Origin: Saccharum officinarum
Taxonomy: Eukaryota > Streptophyta > Magnoliopsida > Poales > Poaceae
Assembly (NCBI GenBank): GCA_020631735.1
Contig: CM036209.1
Coordinates: forward strand, 3,199,451-3,263,450
Length of the DNA stretch: 64,000 bases
Direction of reading: 5' to 3'
Shown: positions 12,997 through 25,811 of the stretch, one piece after another
How positions within the stretch are numbered: position 1 is the first letter of the stretch
Layout: each line of letters begins with the position of its first letter
Position numbers and translations under genes: made by a program
The notes under the pieces: model-generated
The model's database searches: none
Seen by the model: only the letters and a program-made list of their open reading frames with translations
What the model was told of the DNA's origin: nothing

Positions 12997-13110
12997 TGCA
13001 ATGCATGTGGTGTTCTGTGAATAGCGTTCTTATTACTGTAGTTTGTGGACATGTAAGGAAGATTAGTCTTGCCTTAAGGCAAAGTGACATGAATTATGCA
13101 AACCAACACA

Positions 13111-13401
13111 CACTACTACAGAATAAACAATCACTGCCGGCCACATCACTGCCGGAATTTTAAAACCGACGCTGATAGATACATCACTGCTTGTTCGTAA
13201 GGAAAAAGTCTATCATTGTCGGAATTTTATACCAACCGACAGTGATTGATATTATCACTGCGGCTTGGTGATACAATCCGACACAGATGCTTATCTCTGT
13301 CGGGCTAGAGTGCCAGCCGGCACTGATCCATAGCCGGACCCGAAATTTTTATGTATCCCGGTTAACTCTAAACTCACGTCCAGTCCGCACCCAGACTTCT
13401 C

Positions 13402-13448
<47 letters not shown>

Positions 13449-14352
13449 CGCAGACTTCTCCTCCCCCGTCGCGCACCTCCGCGCGCCGCTCGCTCCTCCC
13501 CTGCCCGGATGACCTCCCTCGCTGCTAGCCCCTCCCCCGCCCAGGCCTCCCTTGCTGGTCGCCCCTCCCCACCTACCTCCCTCATGGTGCCCACCCCTAC
13601 CTCACCCGAATTCGGAGTTTTGGTGCACGATGGAGGTGGATCTAGATCCAGCGGCGGCGAGGAGGAAGAAGGTGCACCCGGCCACGGCGACAGTGGACGT
13701 GGGTTGGATTGGGAGGAGGAAGAAGGTGCGTCAGGTGTATTCCTTCCCAATCCTAGGAACATCTGCATCATTCTCCTTTGTCTGTGATGTACTGAATTTG
13801 TGATGTACGAATCCTTTCCTCTCCTCCTTTGTGATGCTGAACCCTTCTCCTTTGTGATGTACGAATCGTTTTGTGGGTGAGTTGATTTGTGATGTGTTGA
13901 ATCCCTCCTTCTTTGTTTGTGATGCACGAATTTTTATTGGATGAACTGCTTGATGGAGCGGCGGCGGTGGCCAGCAAACATGGCGGTGGCTGCAGCAACG
14001 AGCATGCTCCAGCGAGCATGTATTCCCTTTTTTTGTTTTTTTATAGCCTATCAGTGACGGGTGAAATACCGGCAGTGGTAGCTAGAGGCTATCACTGTCG
14101 TTTTCCTAGTGCCCGTTCAATGTCCGGCAGTAATAGGCCTTTTGGAACCGGCAGTGTTTCCCATTTCTGGAGTAGTGTATCACTGCCGGTTTGTAACACG
14201 AACCGGCAGTGATACACGAGCTATCACTGCCGGTTTGGCATAATCGGCAGTGATGTGATCAGCTTATCACTGCCGAGTTGGTTATGGCGGTTCAAAATCC
14301 GCCAGTGAAGGGGGGTTTTGAACCGCCAGTGATGTCCTTCTCTGGTGTAGTG
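13111..14352. mobile_element. non-autonomous CACTA (En/Spm-type) element
   Basis: The left end is CACTACTACAGAATAAACAA. The reverse complement of the right end is CACTACACCAGAGAAGGACA. The element is flanked by the 3-bp duplication ACA (13108-13110 and 14353-14355), as expected for CACTA transposons. Both subterminal regions are packed with ATCACTGCCGG/CCGGCAGTGAT words in both orientations, the typical transposase-binding arrangement. The 1.2-kb interior carries a (CT)n microsatellite and no transposase, so it would need to be mobilised in trans. Confidence 0.9.
13404..13446. repeat. (CT)n microsatellite
   Basis: An uninterrupted CT run of about 43 bp inside the CACTA element. It causes the Ser-Leu runs in the overlapping ORFs, which are not genes. 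Confidence 0.9.
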
Positions 14353-16688
14353 ACATGTTCTGCTGTCATGCAAAAGTTCTGTACATGAATTAATTACGTG
14401 CATGCTATCTGCTGGATATTATTCCTGGGAGCAATGCTGGATGTTGCTATACTGATGAAGTGTGTCTGAACACTTATTCAAGTAGTCGTAGCATGGTGTG
14501 TGGTATCTTAGTGAAAAAAGAGCTGCATATTCTGTAGTTTTCTTTTTTTCGTGGACGTATGTTGTTTGTGCTAAAAAAAAAGAGAGAGGTTGAGCTCCAG
14601 ACTGCATAGTCGTTAATCCTTAATGTTCCGTTGCACAGGATTGGAGGATACATGCATCGTTATTCTATTTAATTACAGAATATGCAGCTCACTGTGTTCG
14701 CTGTGTAGATATATTCACGTGGAGTCCAACAAAATTGAACTTTCTATTTTATGATTTTTCTGTGATTTACTATGATTTTTCAAAGATTCAGTGAAAATAA
14801 ATAAATAAAAAGACAAAACCAACCGGTCACTGAAGTAAAACCACTGTCCAAAACCGCTCGGAGGTTATTTGACCGGTTTTAAAAAGTTCAGGAGGTAGAA
14901 AATCCGGTTTTATAGTTTGAGAGGTGAAGTAGTCCACCCTGAATAGTTTGAGGGGTTATATATAATATAAAGCAAAACAGTGGAACGTGAAAACGTAGGA
15001 AAAACTGAAAGTAGATCGTTGGTTAGAGGAAGCGGAGAGCCTGCAGAAATAACGAAATGACATGTACGACGACTAAGAGCGGCGCCGTGCTCATCTTTTC
15101 AACCATATTTTAGCAAAACTATATAAATGGGTCACCACTTTTTGTTAAATGTTGTTGGCTTGTAGCTTCACCTTTTGGATGGAAAAAGTCCATTCTACCT
15201 TCCTGAACTGTTACACTAGTTTGATTTTCCCTCAAACTTCTAAATCAGACATCTTACCGCTTCGAACTCTCAAAATCGTTCAATTACCTCTACCTTTTTA
15301 CTAAAAAATCTGGCAAATACTTGATGAGATTTTTAAAACATAGAAAAATTTCCTAATGCTTTTAAAAATTCTAGGGAGATTGGTATATGACATATGAAAA
15401 TATCTTTAGAAGCATAAAAAAGTTATGATTTAGCTCTAGGAAAATAGGAAAAATATCAGGGAAAAAATACAAAGTTCACAAAACAATTTAATTGATGGGT
15501 AAACATGTTTTAAAAACTTTTCATGGGTAAAATATGAGATGTGACCATCATGAATGCAACATATATTAATATTGAATGCATCCATGCTAGTTGCGTATTA
15601 TGATTTTTGTTTCAAAAAATTTTCAAAACATGTTTAGTCATCAATTGGAATGTTTTGGGATTTGTTTAGAGTTTTTTTATATGTTCCTATAATAATCTAT
15701 TTTTAGAAGCATCTTGAGATATTTTCATGAGGACTAAATATTTTATTTGTATTTGTATTATTCCTATACTAGTATATCTCTAGGATTCTTTTGCACTTAC
15801 ATTTTAAAGGTTTTAGAACTTTGTTGAGTATTTATTGATTTTTAACTAAAAAGACAAAACTGCCTTTAAAACCCCCCTCAAATCAGGGTAGGATGGTACT
15901 TTGAACAATTGAGAGTCTAAAGATGTGAGGTTTTAAAGTTGGAAGTGACTATGTATCATTCGACTGATTTAATGAAAAGTCACGGCGACAGAAGAGGCGC
16001 GGAGTTCAGAAAAAATTGCCTATCGGATCTTCGAGGGTGGATTCAGACCTGATACAGTAACAAAACCTTCATCTTGATTTTTTTTAGGGGAAAAACCTTC
16101 ATCTTGATGGAAACACAAAACGGGCTTCGGGCTGAATATGAAGCCAGCCCGCAAAAACATTCGACCGACGAGGGGGAAAAACAGCCGACAGTTGTTTAGA
16201 AATTTCGTAAAGTTTGAGGTGGCAACAGCATAGTCCATTCAAGGAGGTAGACTAGATTTTGATTTTCCCTCAAAATTGTTGTTGTTTCATCTGGACTATT
16301 TTTTCACCGGTACAAGACTTCCTTTTTCACCCTATATAGTCCAAAAAATGCAACAGGACCGGCCCAGACAAAATCTAGCTGGACGCGGATCGCGGAGACC
16401 GGAGACGACGAAACGGGCCGCGCTATGGCTGATATATGATTACCCTGCAGTTCCCCTTCCTCGCGGAAACCAGACCTTAGCTCTTGACGGCAGCCTTCTT
16501 CGCAGGTTATTCGCCTTTTGCCCAATCGTTAATCCCATCGTTGCTGTTTTTGTGTGTTCGTCGATTGACCGGATTGGGATTATACCGGTCCTCATCTGCT
16601 TTGCCAATTTTTACGTTACTTATTACGGTTCTCGAAGAAGGATAAGGAACGGCGGAGGGATTGCCGCGTCGCATTGCAGCTGGCCAGC
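14353..16688. other. intergenic, no gene confirmed
   Basis: 14353-14760 continues host sequence. 14815-15960 looks transposon-derived: a block around 15190-15320 (TTGAACTCTCAAA-type text) is echoed in inverse sense near 15890-15930. 16340-16440 shares blocks with 31400-31480 (GGGCCGCGCT), showing that it is the upstream part of the duplicated DUF3615-like unit. An ORF at 16276-16779 has no recognisable domain. Confidence 0.35.
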
Positions 16689-18634
16689 ATGTCGTCGCCC
16701 AGCTCCCAACACGACGGCTTACCTCGTTATTATCCCATCATGCTTGTTCAGCTGTTCTGGGATGTATGACCTAACCTAATCGTTGTTTGTCGTACACCTA
16801 ATTGAATTTATTATTAGCAGAATAATAGACTTACGCTAATTGTTCTCTCTCGAGTAATTTCTTAATTTCTATGAAAAAACAAAGGATGTACATCTGATCT
16901 GCAGGGCTTAAATTCTTTTATGACCTAGGTTGCATCACTACAGCTTGTGATAGATCTCTTGATTTGCACTAATATGAGTTAGTTTGTACTACTCTCTGAG
17001 AGAGCTTCAACCAACTCTGCCAATTGAGGGAGCTTTCTATGTGGAATGGCAGGGCCCCAAAGCTAATTCCTTGGCCTGCAACAGTAGCATTAAATATGAC
17101 AGCATCTTCTAAACACTACAATTCCAATTCCTTTGCTTGACTCTGTAGTTGGACCGCGAACTTATATATTATATTGTATTGTATTATATATGCACCCATG
17201 CAATTATCATGTCGTTTTACAATTTTTACTGCTACTGCACTTAAACTGACAGTTATTTCATTTTATATATTATTTTTTTCTCATGCAGTCTGGACATAAG
17301 GTTGGAGACTTGGGATGACCCCACTCCTAGGGATTCAGAATTTACAGTCCATGATCTTCATGACGCTTGTGTTGAGGCGACAAGGCACGATTACAGCTAC
17401 TTCCCTTTTTCTTCTCCTAAGCTTAGTGAGGAGCAAAGAGCAGAGCATGATCGCAAGAGCGCGATGGTAGCATTGCAAGTCTACACCAAGCAAAATAACA
17501 TGCAGGTTACGCCTATATCAAATCAATAGTTAGTGTTCTGGTTATTCTTAGAGTACTATACCATACTATGTTATTTAGTATTGGCATATTGTTACATCCA
17601 TTTTGTTTGCAAGAATGGGCATGTAGTAGTTTACTAGTTACTAATATCTAAACCAACCTTCATTAAAAAAATGTAAACCAACCCACATTAGTTTTTAGTG
17701 TTCTGGTTATTCTTCATTGACAATACTACAATTTTATTCAATATTGCTATACTTTACTATTTTTTCAGAATGGACATGTAGTTTAATACTCCCTCCATTC
17801 CAAATATAGCTTAATACACTATGTCTAGATACATAGCAAAAGTAATGTATCTAGAAATGACAAAACGTCTTATAATTTGGAAGTGAGGGAGTACTTATGT
17901 AAACCAACTCAAATTGGTTAGTTATTGTATTACTATTCTGATACTCAGTTTTGAGAGAATGGACACACAGTTTGCTAGAGTGATCCACCCACAACAACGA
18001 CATTTTTATTCTTTTGTAGGTCAGACCACTGATTAAGCTCATTACTTAAGCTAGCTGCATAGTTGAAATGCATTTTACTATTTATCTGATATCTGAAGTG
18101 GGTCTGTTATATTGAATTATTGACATGTATTTTATATTATTATATTGCAGCCTACCGATCTTGAATTTGTGGAAGTGAAAGAAAGAAACATTAAGGGTGA
18201 ATTCGGGAAAGGATATTTGCATTACAACTTTTTAGTGAAAGGCCTTGATGGTAAACATACAATGTTTTTTGCTGAAGTACATCATAATCTCATAGATGAG
18301 AAAGATGTGTATCTCTGCAAGCCTTTGGAGGAGGATGACTACAAGCCATCAAAAAAGAATGATCAAGGTATCTTCACATCAATTTTCCTTGATTTTTATG
18401 CAAATATACACTGTGATCTAACTTTGTAGGTTATTTTTTGCACATCTTTTTTTTCATTTGTCGACCATTTGCTAACACACTTGTTTTTTTTCTATAAGCT
18501 CGCTGCAAAGGTTGTTTTTTCGGGCAAAAAATCTTGTACATCCAAGTTGTGGTAGCTTCTTAGGTGGGCACACAAATTATATTTATCCAGAGGAAAGTGA
18601 TGAGGAAGAGCGTGATTGGGATTTCATTTCGTGA
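16689..18634 (+). pseudogene. DUF3615-like gene, copy 2 (frameshifted last exon)
   Basis: Exons are 17289-17505, 18151-18367 and 18499-18634, with AG/GT borders. A possible first exon starts at ATG 16689 (MSSPSSQHDGLPRYYP), but its splice phase does not fit well. Exon A encodes SEFTVHDLHDACVEA and LSEEQRAEHDRKSAM. Exon B encodes VEVKERNIKGEFGKGYLHYN, FFAEVH and VYLCKPLEEDD. The last exon encodes a C-x2-C motif and, after a shift, an HP-C-G-S-F-L block and an acidic end. It belongs to the DUF3615 family; the function is unknown. The last exon has one T too few in a poly-T run near 18513 relative to copies 2b and 3. This could be a true null or a homopolymer sequencing error. Confidence 0.6.
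17789..17891. mobile_element. Stowaway-type MITE in the copy 2 intron
   Basis: The element is 103 bp, flanked by TA. It starts CTCCCTCCATTCCAAATATA and ends TAATTTGGAAGTGAGGGAG. It lies in the intron between exons A and B. Confidence 0.75.
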
Positions 18635-18667
18635 TAAGTTCATGTTACTCACTTCTGTGAGAGAGTA

Positions 18668-18810
18668 CCCCATTCGTTTCAAATTGTAAAATATTTTGGT
18701 TTTTCTAGATACATTAATTTTGCTATGTATCTATACATAGTATCTCAGTTCGTAATAAAAGGTATATATCTAGAAAAATTAAAAAGTCTTATAATTTGGA
18801 ATGGATGGAG
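18668..18810. mobile_element. Stowaway-like MITE
   Basis: Flanked by TA on both sides. The start CCCCATTCGTTTCAAATTGT and the end TAATTTGGAATGGATGGAG are inverted. The same element sits at 25337-25481 in the duplicated unit. Confidence 0.55.
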
Positions 18811-19133
18811 TATTAGTTTATATGCATGCAAGGAAGAATGTATCGAAGTGACAGTGAATTTCTAGAAGACATTAGTATACGAGTTTTTTTATTTTCTTCT
18901 GTACTCAGAATCCTGCCCTCCATGGTGTAATTTAATTTAATGTAGTAACAAGTTTGCCCTCCAGTTTTACTCGGTATCAGAGGACCAGCATGTCTTAATT
19001 TATGGTGTGCGTGCATGCTAAACAATATGGTATAATATTTTTCTCTCATAATAAAACAACATCAGTCGGCTTATCGGCCACAGAAACCATCAGCCGAACA
19101 TCATAATAGTTTCTTCTGTTCACATGTTAGTAA

Positions 19134-19474
19134 GGAGGTGTTTAGTTCCTCCCTCAAAATTTTTCACCTCAGATGACGGATGTTTGAACACATGCATGGA
19201 GTATTAAATGTAAATGAAAAAATAACTAATTACACATATTGCGATAAATTTGCGAGATGAATTTTTTAAGCCTAATTAATCTATGATTTGACAACGTTGT
19301 GCTACAGTAAAATGTGCTAATAGCGGATTAATTAGGCTTAATAAATTCGTTTTGCGGTTTTCATGCGAGTTATGTAATTAGTTTTTTATTATTATCCGGA
19401 CACCTCTTCCGACATACTATGAAACATTCGATGTGACACCCTAAAATTTTTCATGCCATGAACTAAACACCCCC
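19134..19474. mobile_element. Tourist-like MITE, copy 1
   Basis: The element is 341 bp. It begins GGAGGTGTTTAGTTCC and ends GAACTAAACACCCCC, flanked by TAA on both sides (19131-19133 and 19475-19477). The TAA duplication and GGGGGTGTTTAGTTC termini fit PIF/Harbinger-derived Tourist MITEs. It is non-coding. Confidence 0.85.
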
Positions 19475-19852
19475 TAACTCAATATGCACTGTTTGTCAAT
19501 ACAGAGCCTGCACTGTACTAGTATTCGGGGTAGATTTCTAGTCACTTTTCGACAGCTAGCTTTCAATATGAATTGTATGCCACCTGCTCATCCATCTTAC
19601 CAAATATGCAAATTGAGCCTGCACGATTTGTGAACAGAATTGCTAAACAACACTCGGTTGTTTTAGCCGACGGCGACACACAATTTCTGGTGACCCGTGA
19701 TGGCCGTGCGATTCGCGTGGGGGAAGAAGGGGGTCGTCCGATTCGCGCTCACGCCCACCGTTTTTTTCCACGCCTCCGCCCGCCGTCTTCTTCCCCAGCT
19801 TCGGCACGACGGCTAGGGTTCCGGTCATCCCCTTCTTCCCCAACTCCTATCC

Positions 19853-20930
19853 ATGGACTTCATTGAGGGCTTACCTAAGTCTGAGGGCTACTCTGTCCTT
19901 CTGGTAGTAGCAGACAGACTAAGTCTGCACACTTCATTCCAGTCAAGTATCCATACACTGCTATCACAATTGCACAACTATTCATGGATAATACAGTGAA
20001 GTTACATGACCTTTCAAAGTCAATAGTAACTGACAGAGACACTGTGTTTGTGAGTGTTTTTTAGAAAGAATTGTTCAAACTTTACAAGGTCCAACTCAAT
20101 TTCAGCAATGCCCACCATCCACAAACAGATGGTCAAACAGAAAGGGTGAACCAATGTGTGGAAATGTACTTGAGATGTGCAGTTCAAGATTCACCAAAGG
20201 CATGGAAAGCTTGGCTGTCTCTAGCTGAACTGTGGTACAACTCTGTATTTCACAGTTCTCTTGGCTGTTCTCCATTCAAGGCATTGTATGGGTATGATCT
20301 TCAGTTGGGAGCTGAACCACAAGTCCCACTAGATGCCTCACCTTCAGTCACACAAATCATTGAAGATAGAGAGCTTCATCTTCAAATGCTCAAGCAAAGA
20401 CTGGAACAGGCTCAAAACCGAATGAAGTTGTGTGCTGACAGGAACCGCACTGACAAGCAGTTTTCAGTGGGTGACCAAGTGTTACTTCGTTTGCAGCCTT
20501 ACACTCAATCATCGGTTGCAAACCGACCATTCCTAAACTGGCTTATAAGTTTTTCGGCCAATACAAGATACTGGAGAGAATTGGTGCTGTGGCTTATCGA
20601 CTAGATTTGCCTAAAGACATTCGTGTTCATCCAGTGTTTCACATCTCACAGCTAAAGTCATTCCACCCAAACTACACTCTTGTTTTTTCAAAGTTACCTA
20701 TGTTAACTGATTTGCAGGCTTCTAATGCATTACCAGCTGAAATTCTAGAACGCCGTCTAGTCCGCAAAGGTAACAATGCTATACCTCAAGTCCTTGTGAC
20801 ATGGACTGGTTTACTAGCAACATTGGTGACCTGGGAGGATTACCATGTGCTCAAGGCAAGGTTTCCAGCAGCACCTACTTGGGGACAAGCAGAAACTTCG
20901 ACCGACGGAGCTGTCATAACGACTGAGTGA
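19853..20930 (+). pseudogene. chromovirus integrase C-terminal part with chromodomain (fragment)
   Basis: This is the 3' end of a Ty3/gypsy polyprotein: the first Asp block (MDFIEGLPKSEGYS), VTDRDTVF, a [15 protein letters not shown] block carrying the catalytic Glu, then the integrase C-terminal domain (HPVFHISQLKSFHPN). A plant-type chromodomain follows at about 20730-20880 (ERRLVRKG, WTG, TWEDYHVLKARFP). The stop is at 20928-20930. There is no upstream pol. A frameshift occurs near 19920, an in-frame stop at about 20062-20064, and another shift near 20540. It is a dead fragment. It lies in the 5-kb insertion between the two 1.6-kb direct repeats. Confidence 0.8.
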
Positions 20931-22250
20931 AGATGGCATGAAGGAGAGAAAGACGCAATCCAGAAGAGAAGGCGTATTATGTTCATTTACATTCATGTAT
21001 CCGTATGACATGTGGGCCTGAGGGCACTCGGCTGTATCCAGCCTTATACTCTGAACCCGGTCTGTAATAACGCTATCGAATATTTTGGTAAGCAAGTAAA
21101 CTCGCGAGAGCCAGAGGTTCCTCTGTTCCATGGCCAAATCCGGCGATCCCACTCGTGTGCTCACGTCGACGGCTAACCGCTGACGGCCAAGGGTATAACA
21201 GATGTACTCGTAAGGGTAGTCCGGATCTAGACTAGATCGGTGGCGCCGCCGCCACCGCCCACCCCGATCTTCCCTTCTCGTACTCCTCCGGTTCCTCCGC
21301 CACTGCTCGGCATGTCGCCGGTCAGCTAATAGCTGCCGTTTGGGCATTTGGTGCACAATGCTTGCGAGTGCAGAAAAGGGTATTGTTCTGTTTGTTTCTT
21401 GTCCATTCATAGTTCGACACAAGAGAAACTTAAAATAATGAATATAAACATCATTTAAGCAACCATCCAGTGACCGAGTGGAGGCTTGGAGCCTTGGATC
21501 GGCTACCTCCAATCCATTACACATGTAATGTAAGCACTGCTCACCAATATGACAGCGAAAACATAAGACCAAATACAATCAGCTAATGGTAAGTGGTAAC
21601 AAACATAAACTAGCTACCTCGGTTCACATACTCCCATCTATTCCTCCACAGGCATACAGATGACACCCTTTTCCCCACCCCCATTTCTCTCTAAACTGGA
21701 AAATTCAGTTTTTGGCATGACGATACACTATTAACACTAGAAGGCCCTTACAATTGGAGTCAACCACCACAAATTATTTTAGGCTCATATATCTCCAATG
21801 GACTTATTTGCCTACAGCAATGCATGCATTTCCTACATTTTGGTTTCTTCCTGTTCAGGAAGATTTGCTTTCTCTAAAAATAGGTTCCTAGTTAAAGTTG
21901 GACACGTTCACCAGTGTGAGATGTGTGGCAGAATCGCCTAGTTTAACCTAATCCCCAGCACAGATGTCAGCCATCTGACACTAAGTGCCCAAGAGACCAA
22001 GTCAAACCCGGTAGTCTGTCGAGCCCACCCAACAGGAGAACTTGAAACAATCCACGTTTACAGCAGGATCACAAATGAGTAGACAAAACTTCAAAACATC
22101 AAAACAATTTCTTGCATTATTTTTTTTGACAAAAAATATTGTGGGGGAGTTCCCCACAGTGCTCAAACTTTTAATTAAACTTTTAAAAAATTATGCTTAA
22201 GCTCCCAAATTAACCCACATGATCATCTACTAGAATTAAACAGAGTCATT
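20931..22250. other. non-coding 3' region of the chromovirus fragment and unidentified DNA
   Basis: The sequence after the integrase stop should hold the polypurine tract and 3' LTR. I cannot place an LTR start. 21500-22130 has no recognisable protein; the ORF antisense to it is not supported by any domain. Confidence 0.35.
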
Positions 22251-24691
22251 GATCAACATTATATCATCATCATCGTCATCATCATCATAATACCTTCATA
22301 GTTCACCATGAACGACAACTTCACAAGTAACCATTTATTCTGTGAGTTTTCCGGGCCGCTCGTGACCGTGAGCACGGCTGTTATAACAGTTTTAACACTC
22401 TGCAGAGGTTGTGCATCTTTACCCGTGAGTCGTGTTACCCATATGCCCGGGTTAATTACTCTCATAACACTTCCAAGGTGAGCGGGCAGGGTACACTATG
22501 AAGCCTTCCATAGGTCTCGTCTAACAAGTTAGGGCCGCGAGGTTTCCTCGGCAGGCAGATATAGAGAACCTCTTTTCTGTGGCACAATTCCCGCAGGCTA
22601 TACACACCAGAACAGAGGCAGTTCTATACCCAAAGTGGCAAGTCCCTCTTGCGCCCTTTCGGGTAACCTCTAACAAGCTAGAAAAGATCCTATTACTGAG
22701 CTAAAGTCAGAGCCATATAACTCTCACGGTTGCACTGTATGTCCCAGCTTTTGCCCTACAGATAAGTCCTTACGCAGGGTTTAGGGCAACATGATCAACA
22801 TCATTTGCACCTTCACCCTATAGTTCAATTGTCACCATCATGTTTATCCGTTTGTTCCATTAATTCTAGTATTGATCATGTTTGAATATAGCACTAGCAT
22901 TCTACCGATATGCAAATAACCCCATAGGAATCAAGGTACATGTCATCAATTAGCTAGGAAGTCCTTATAGTCGAGCAATATTGGACACATGCATAATGAG
23001 TAGATTGTATAATGAATAGGACATCAAGGTAAGCCCATGCTATACTTGCCTTAGTTAGCACCCTCCTGTTGATCCTGCTGGTCTTCAAAGTACTCCTGGC
23101 TCCCAACGTACTCCTCACCGCCTGACTCGACCAACACAGCAACATACACATTTGAGGAGCATTCATGCATAGCAAACAAACCTATAATTAGAACAGTACA
23201 CCAGCAGTATAAAAGCAAGATAAAAAGTTTATGAAAATATTCTATGTCTCGCTGCGATCACGTCAACGCGAAGGTCACGAAAATCGGAGCTAAAACACGA
23301 AAGTTACGAAGTAAACAAGATTCCTATAGCGAGTTAATTAACTTAACCTAATCAAGAATTTTAAATGTTGCAAACCTAATTAACAATGGCATTAACACGT
23401 AGGTTATGAAATTACGAACCTAACGCAAGTTGAACGGGTCGAATCGGAGTTAAAACGACGATTTTATAAGCGTTTTACTGCAGTGGCAATTCTGTAAATA
23501 GATCAAACTATTTTTGGATTTTAAATAAATCAAAAAATCAGGAAATTCAATCAACTGAGGACTGCGGGCGGAATTATTGAAAAGGATGGGGTCTCTTTAG
23601 TGAAAATGGCCCGCGAAGGGGTATCGGTCATTCAGAGCCGTTGATTTCAAATCGGACGGAGGAGAAATGATGGGAGGGAGAGAGAGAAGGTGTGTCCGCC
23701 GAAGAAACAGCCGACGCGGCGGCCCTCCATGGCTAGCTGCCGGAAGCTCACCGGAGAGCGCAAAACCGGCTCTATGGGCCACCAATTCAGCCACCGAGGC
23801 CACCAGGGTGCCGCGGGGCGACGGCGAAGCCATCCCGAGGCAAATCACGGCCGCGGAGTGGCCCATGCGGCGTGCGCGCCATGCCCGACGGCGACGAGCT
23901 CACCGGCACACGTGAATTCGCCCCTAGAGACCAAAATGCACGACGACAATAGCTCGGGGAGAGAGAGAGGGGCTCGGAGAAGCTCACCACGGCGAAACCA
24001 AAGGCGGGAAGGGAGCGGGTGCGGCGGACCACGGCGGGAGGCGGACGAGCTCTCCAGTGGGACGCTGCCGCGCGGTGGGTGCGACTCTACGAGCGAGAAT
24101 GGAGTGGGGAGGGGCAGCGGGGGAGGCGGTGAAGGGGTCCGGCTCCCTTTTGAAGGCCGGGCGTGGGGAGGACGCTCCCACGATGCGAGACGTGGGCGCG
24201 GGGGCGGCGGTTGCCTTCGGGACCGTGCGACGCGGGAGGTTGGATGAAGGAGAAGACGACGCTGACGTGCGGGCCCTCAGTGCTAGTGACTACGAGAGGG
24301 AGGAGGCGCAGCCGTGACTGCCTGGCCGAGCTGGGCCGGCCCAAGAGGGACGCGCGAGAGGGAGAAGGCCAGCGGGCCGGTTCGGTAGACTGGGCCAACG
24401 GGCCGAATTGAAAGGAAGTGAAGGAGAGTGAATAGAATTTCCTTTTCATTTTCTAAATTGATTTTCCAAATCCAATTTCAAATAATTTTTAAACCTTTTA
24501 GCATTGGAAAAAAAACAGTCACCATAATAAATAAAAATGCATCGGCATGAGTGCATCAACATGTAACTAACCTTATGATAAATTTTAATTTCACAAAAAA
24601 ATTATTATCTCCTATATTTAAATGCACACTCAGATACATAAATAAATCAATTTTATCTATTTTGAAACAATGTAAAAATTAGGGTGTTACA
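22250..24691 (-). mobile_element. LTR of a Ty3/gypsy element (solo or fragment)
   Basis: Read on the minus strand from 24691, the sequence starts TGTAACACCCTAATTTTTAC, a start common to large plant gypsy LTRs. A GC-rich block (24350-23650), AT-rich DNA and a GAT/ATC microsatellite at 22261-22288 follow. No tRNA primer-binding site was seen at the far side, and the left boundary is not resolved. It points against the integrase fragment to its left, so it belongs to a different insertion. ORFs in the GC-rich block are not genes. Confidence 0.55.
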
Positions 24692-24819
24692 ACCACTGAT
24701 TAAGCTCATTACTTAAGCTAGCTGCATAGTTGAAATGCATTTTACTATTTATATCTGATATCTGAAGTGGGTCTGTTATATTGAATTACTGACATGTATT
24801 TTATATTATTATATTGCAG

Positions 24820-25300
24820 CCTTCCGATCTTGAATTTGTGGAAGTGAAAGAAAGAAACATTATGGGTGAATTCGGGAAAGGATATTTGCATTACAACTTT
24901 TTAGTGAAAGGCCTTGATGGTAAACATACAATGTTTTTTGCTGAAGTACATCATAATCTCATAGATGAGAAAGATGTTTATCTCTGCAAGCCTTTGGAGG
25001 AGGATGACTACAAGCCATCAAAAAAGAATGATCAAGGTATCTTCATATCAATTTCCCTTGATTTTTATGCAAATATACACTGATCTAACTTTGTAGGTTA
25101 TTTTTTGCTCATCTTTTTTTTTCATTTGTCGACCATTTGCTAACACACTTGTTTTTTTTCTATAAGCTCGCTGCAGAGGTTGTTTTTTTTGGGCAAAAAA
25201 TCTTGTACATCCAAGTTGTGGTAGCTTCTTAGGTGGGCACACAAATTATATTTATCCAGAGGAAAGTGATGAGGAAGAGCGTGATTGGGATTTCATTTAG
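24820..25300 (+). pseudogene. DUF3615-like gene, copy 2b (exons B and C only)
   Basis: Exons are 24820-25036 and 25167-25300, joined in phase 1. The reading frame is open to TAG. The product keeps VEVKERN, GYLHYNFLVKG, FFAEVH, VYLCKPLEEDDYKP, C-x2-C, HPSCGSFLGGH and the acidic YPEESDEEERDWDF end. In frame it is the better-preserved version of copy 2, with R-to-W after the C-x2-C. It has no exon A, because an LTR abuts the truncated intron. Without an upstream exon it is probably a non-functional duplicate. Confidence 0.65.
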
Positions 25301-25336
25301 TGATAAGTTCGTGTTACTCACTTCTGTGAGAGAGTA

Positions 25337-25481
25337 CCCCATTCGTTTCAAATCGTAAGATATTTTGGTTTTTCTAGATACATTAATTTTGCTATGTATA
25401 TATATATATAGTATCTCAGTTCGTAATAAAATGTATATATCTAGAAAAGTTAAAAAGTCTTATAATTTGGAATGGATGGAG
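25337..25481. mobile_element. Stowaway-like MITE (duplicate)
   Basis: Second copy of the element at 18668-18810, flanked by TA, carried along by the 1.6-kb duplication. It contains a (TA)n run near 25396-25413. Confidence 0.5.
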
Positions 25482-25811
25482 TATTAGTTTATATGCATGC
25501 AAGGAAGAATGTATCGAAGTGACGTGAATTTCTAGAAAACATTAGTATACGAGTTTTTTTTATTTCCTTCTGTACTCAGAATCCTACCCTCCATGGTGTA
25601 ATTTAATTTAATTTAATGTAGTAACAAGTTTGCCCTCCGGTTTTACTCCGTATCAGAGGACCAACATGTCTTAATTTATGGTGTGCGTGCATGCTAGAAA
25701 CAATATGGTACAATATTTTTCTCTCACAATAAAATAGCATCAGCCGGTTTATCGGCCACACAAACCATCAGCTGAACAGCGTAATAGTTTCTTCTGTTCA
25801 CATGTTAGTAA

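Larger units (their letters stand above)
18025..19613 (+). repeat. direct repeat, left copy (1.6 kb)
   Basis: This segment matches 24692-26292 in the same orientation. It covers part of the intron, exons B and C, the 3' flank, a Stowaway-like MITE and a Tourist MITE. It starts at ACCACTGATTAAGCTCATTA in both. At its end AAATATGCAAAT is followed by different DNA in the two copies. Both copies carry the same MITEs, so the duplication is younger than those insertions. Confidence 0.85.

Noticed and set aside
13287..13927. ORFs of 166 and 192 aa inside the CACTA element
   Set aside because: Driven by the (CT)n run and GC-rich DNA, no domain, and the frames lie within a non-autonomous transposon.
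23597..24449. GC-rich ORFs at 23.6-24.4 kb and their mirror at 53.1-54.0 kb
   Set aside because: They lie in the GC-rich part of an LTR, overlap in several frames on both strands and have no domain.
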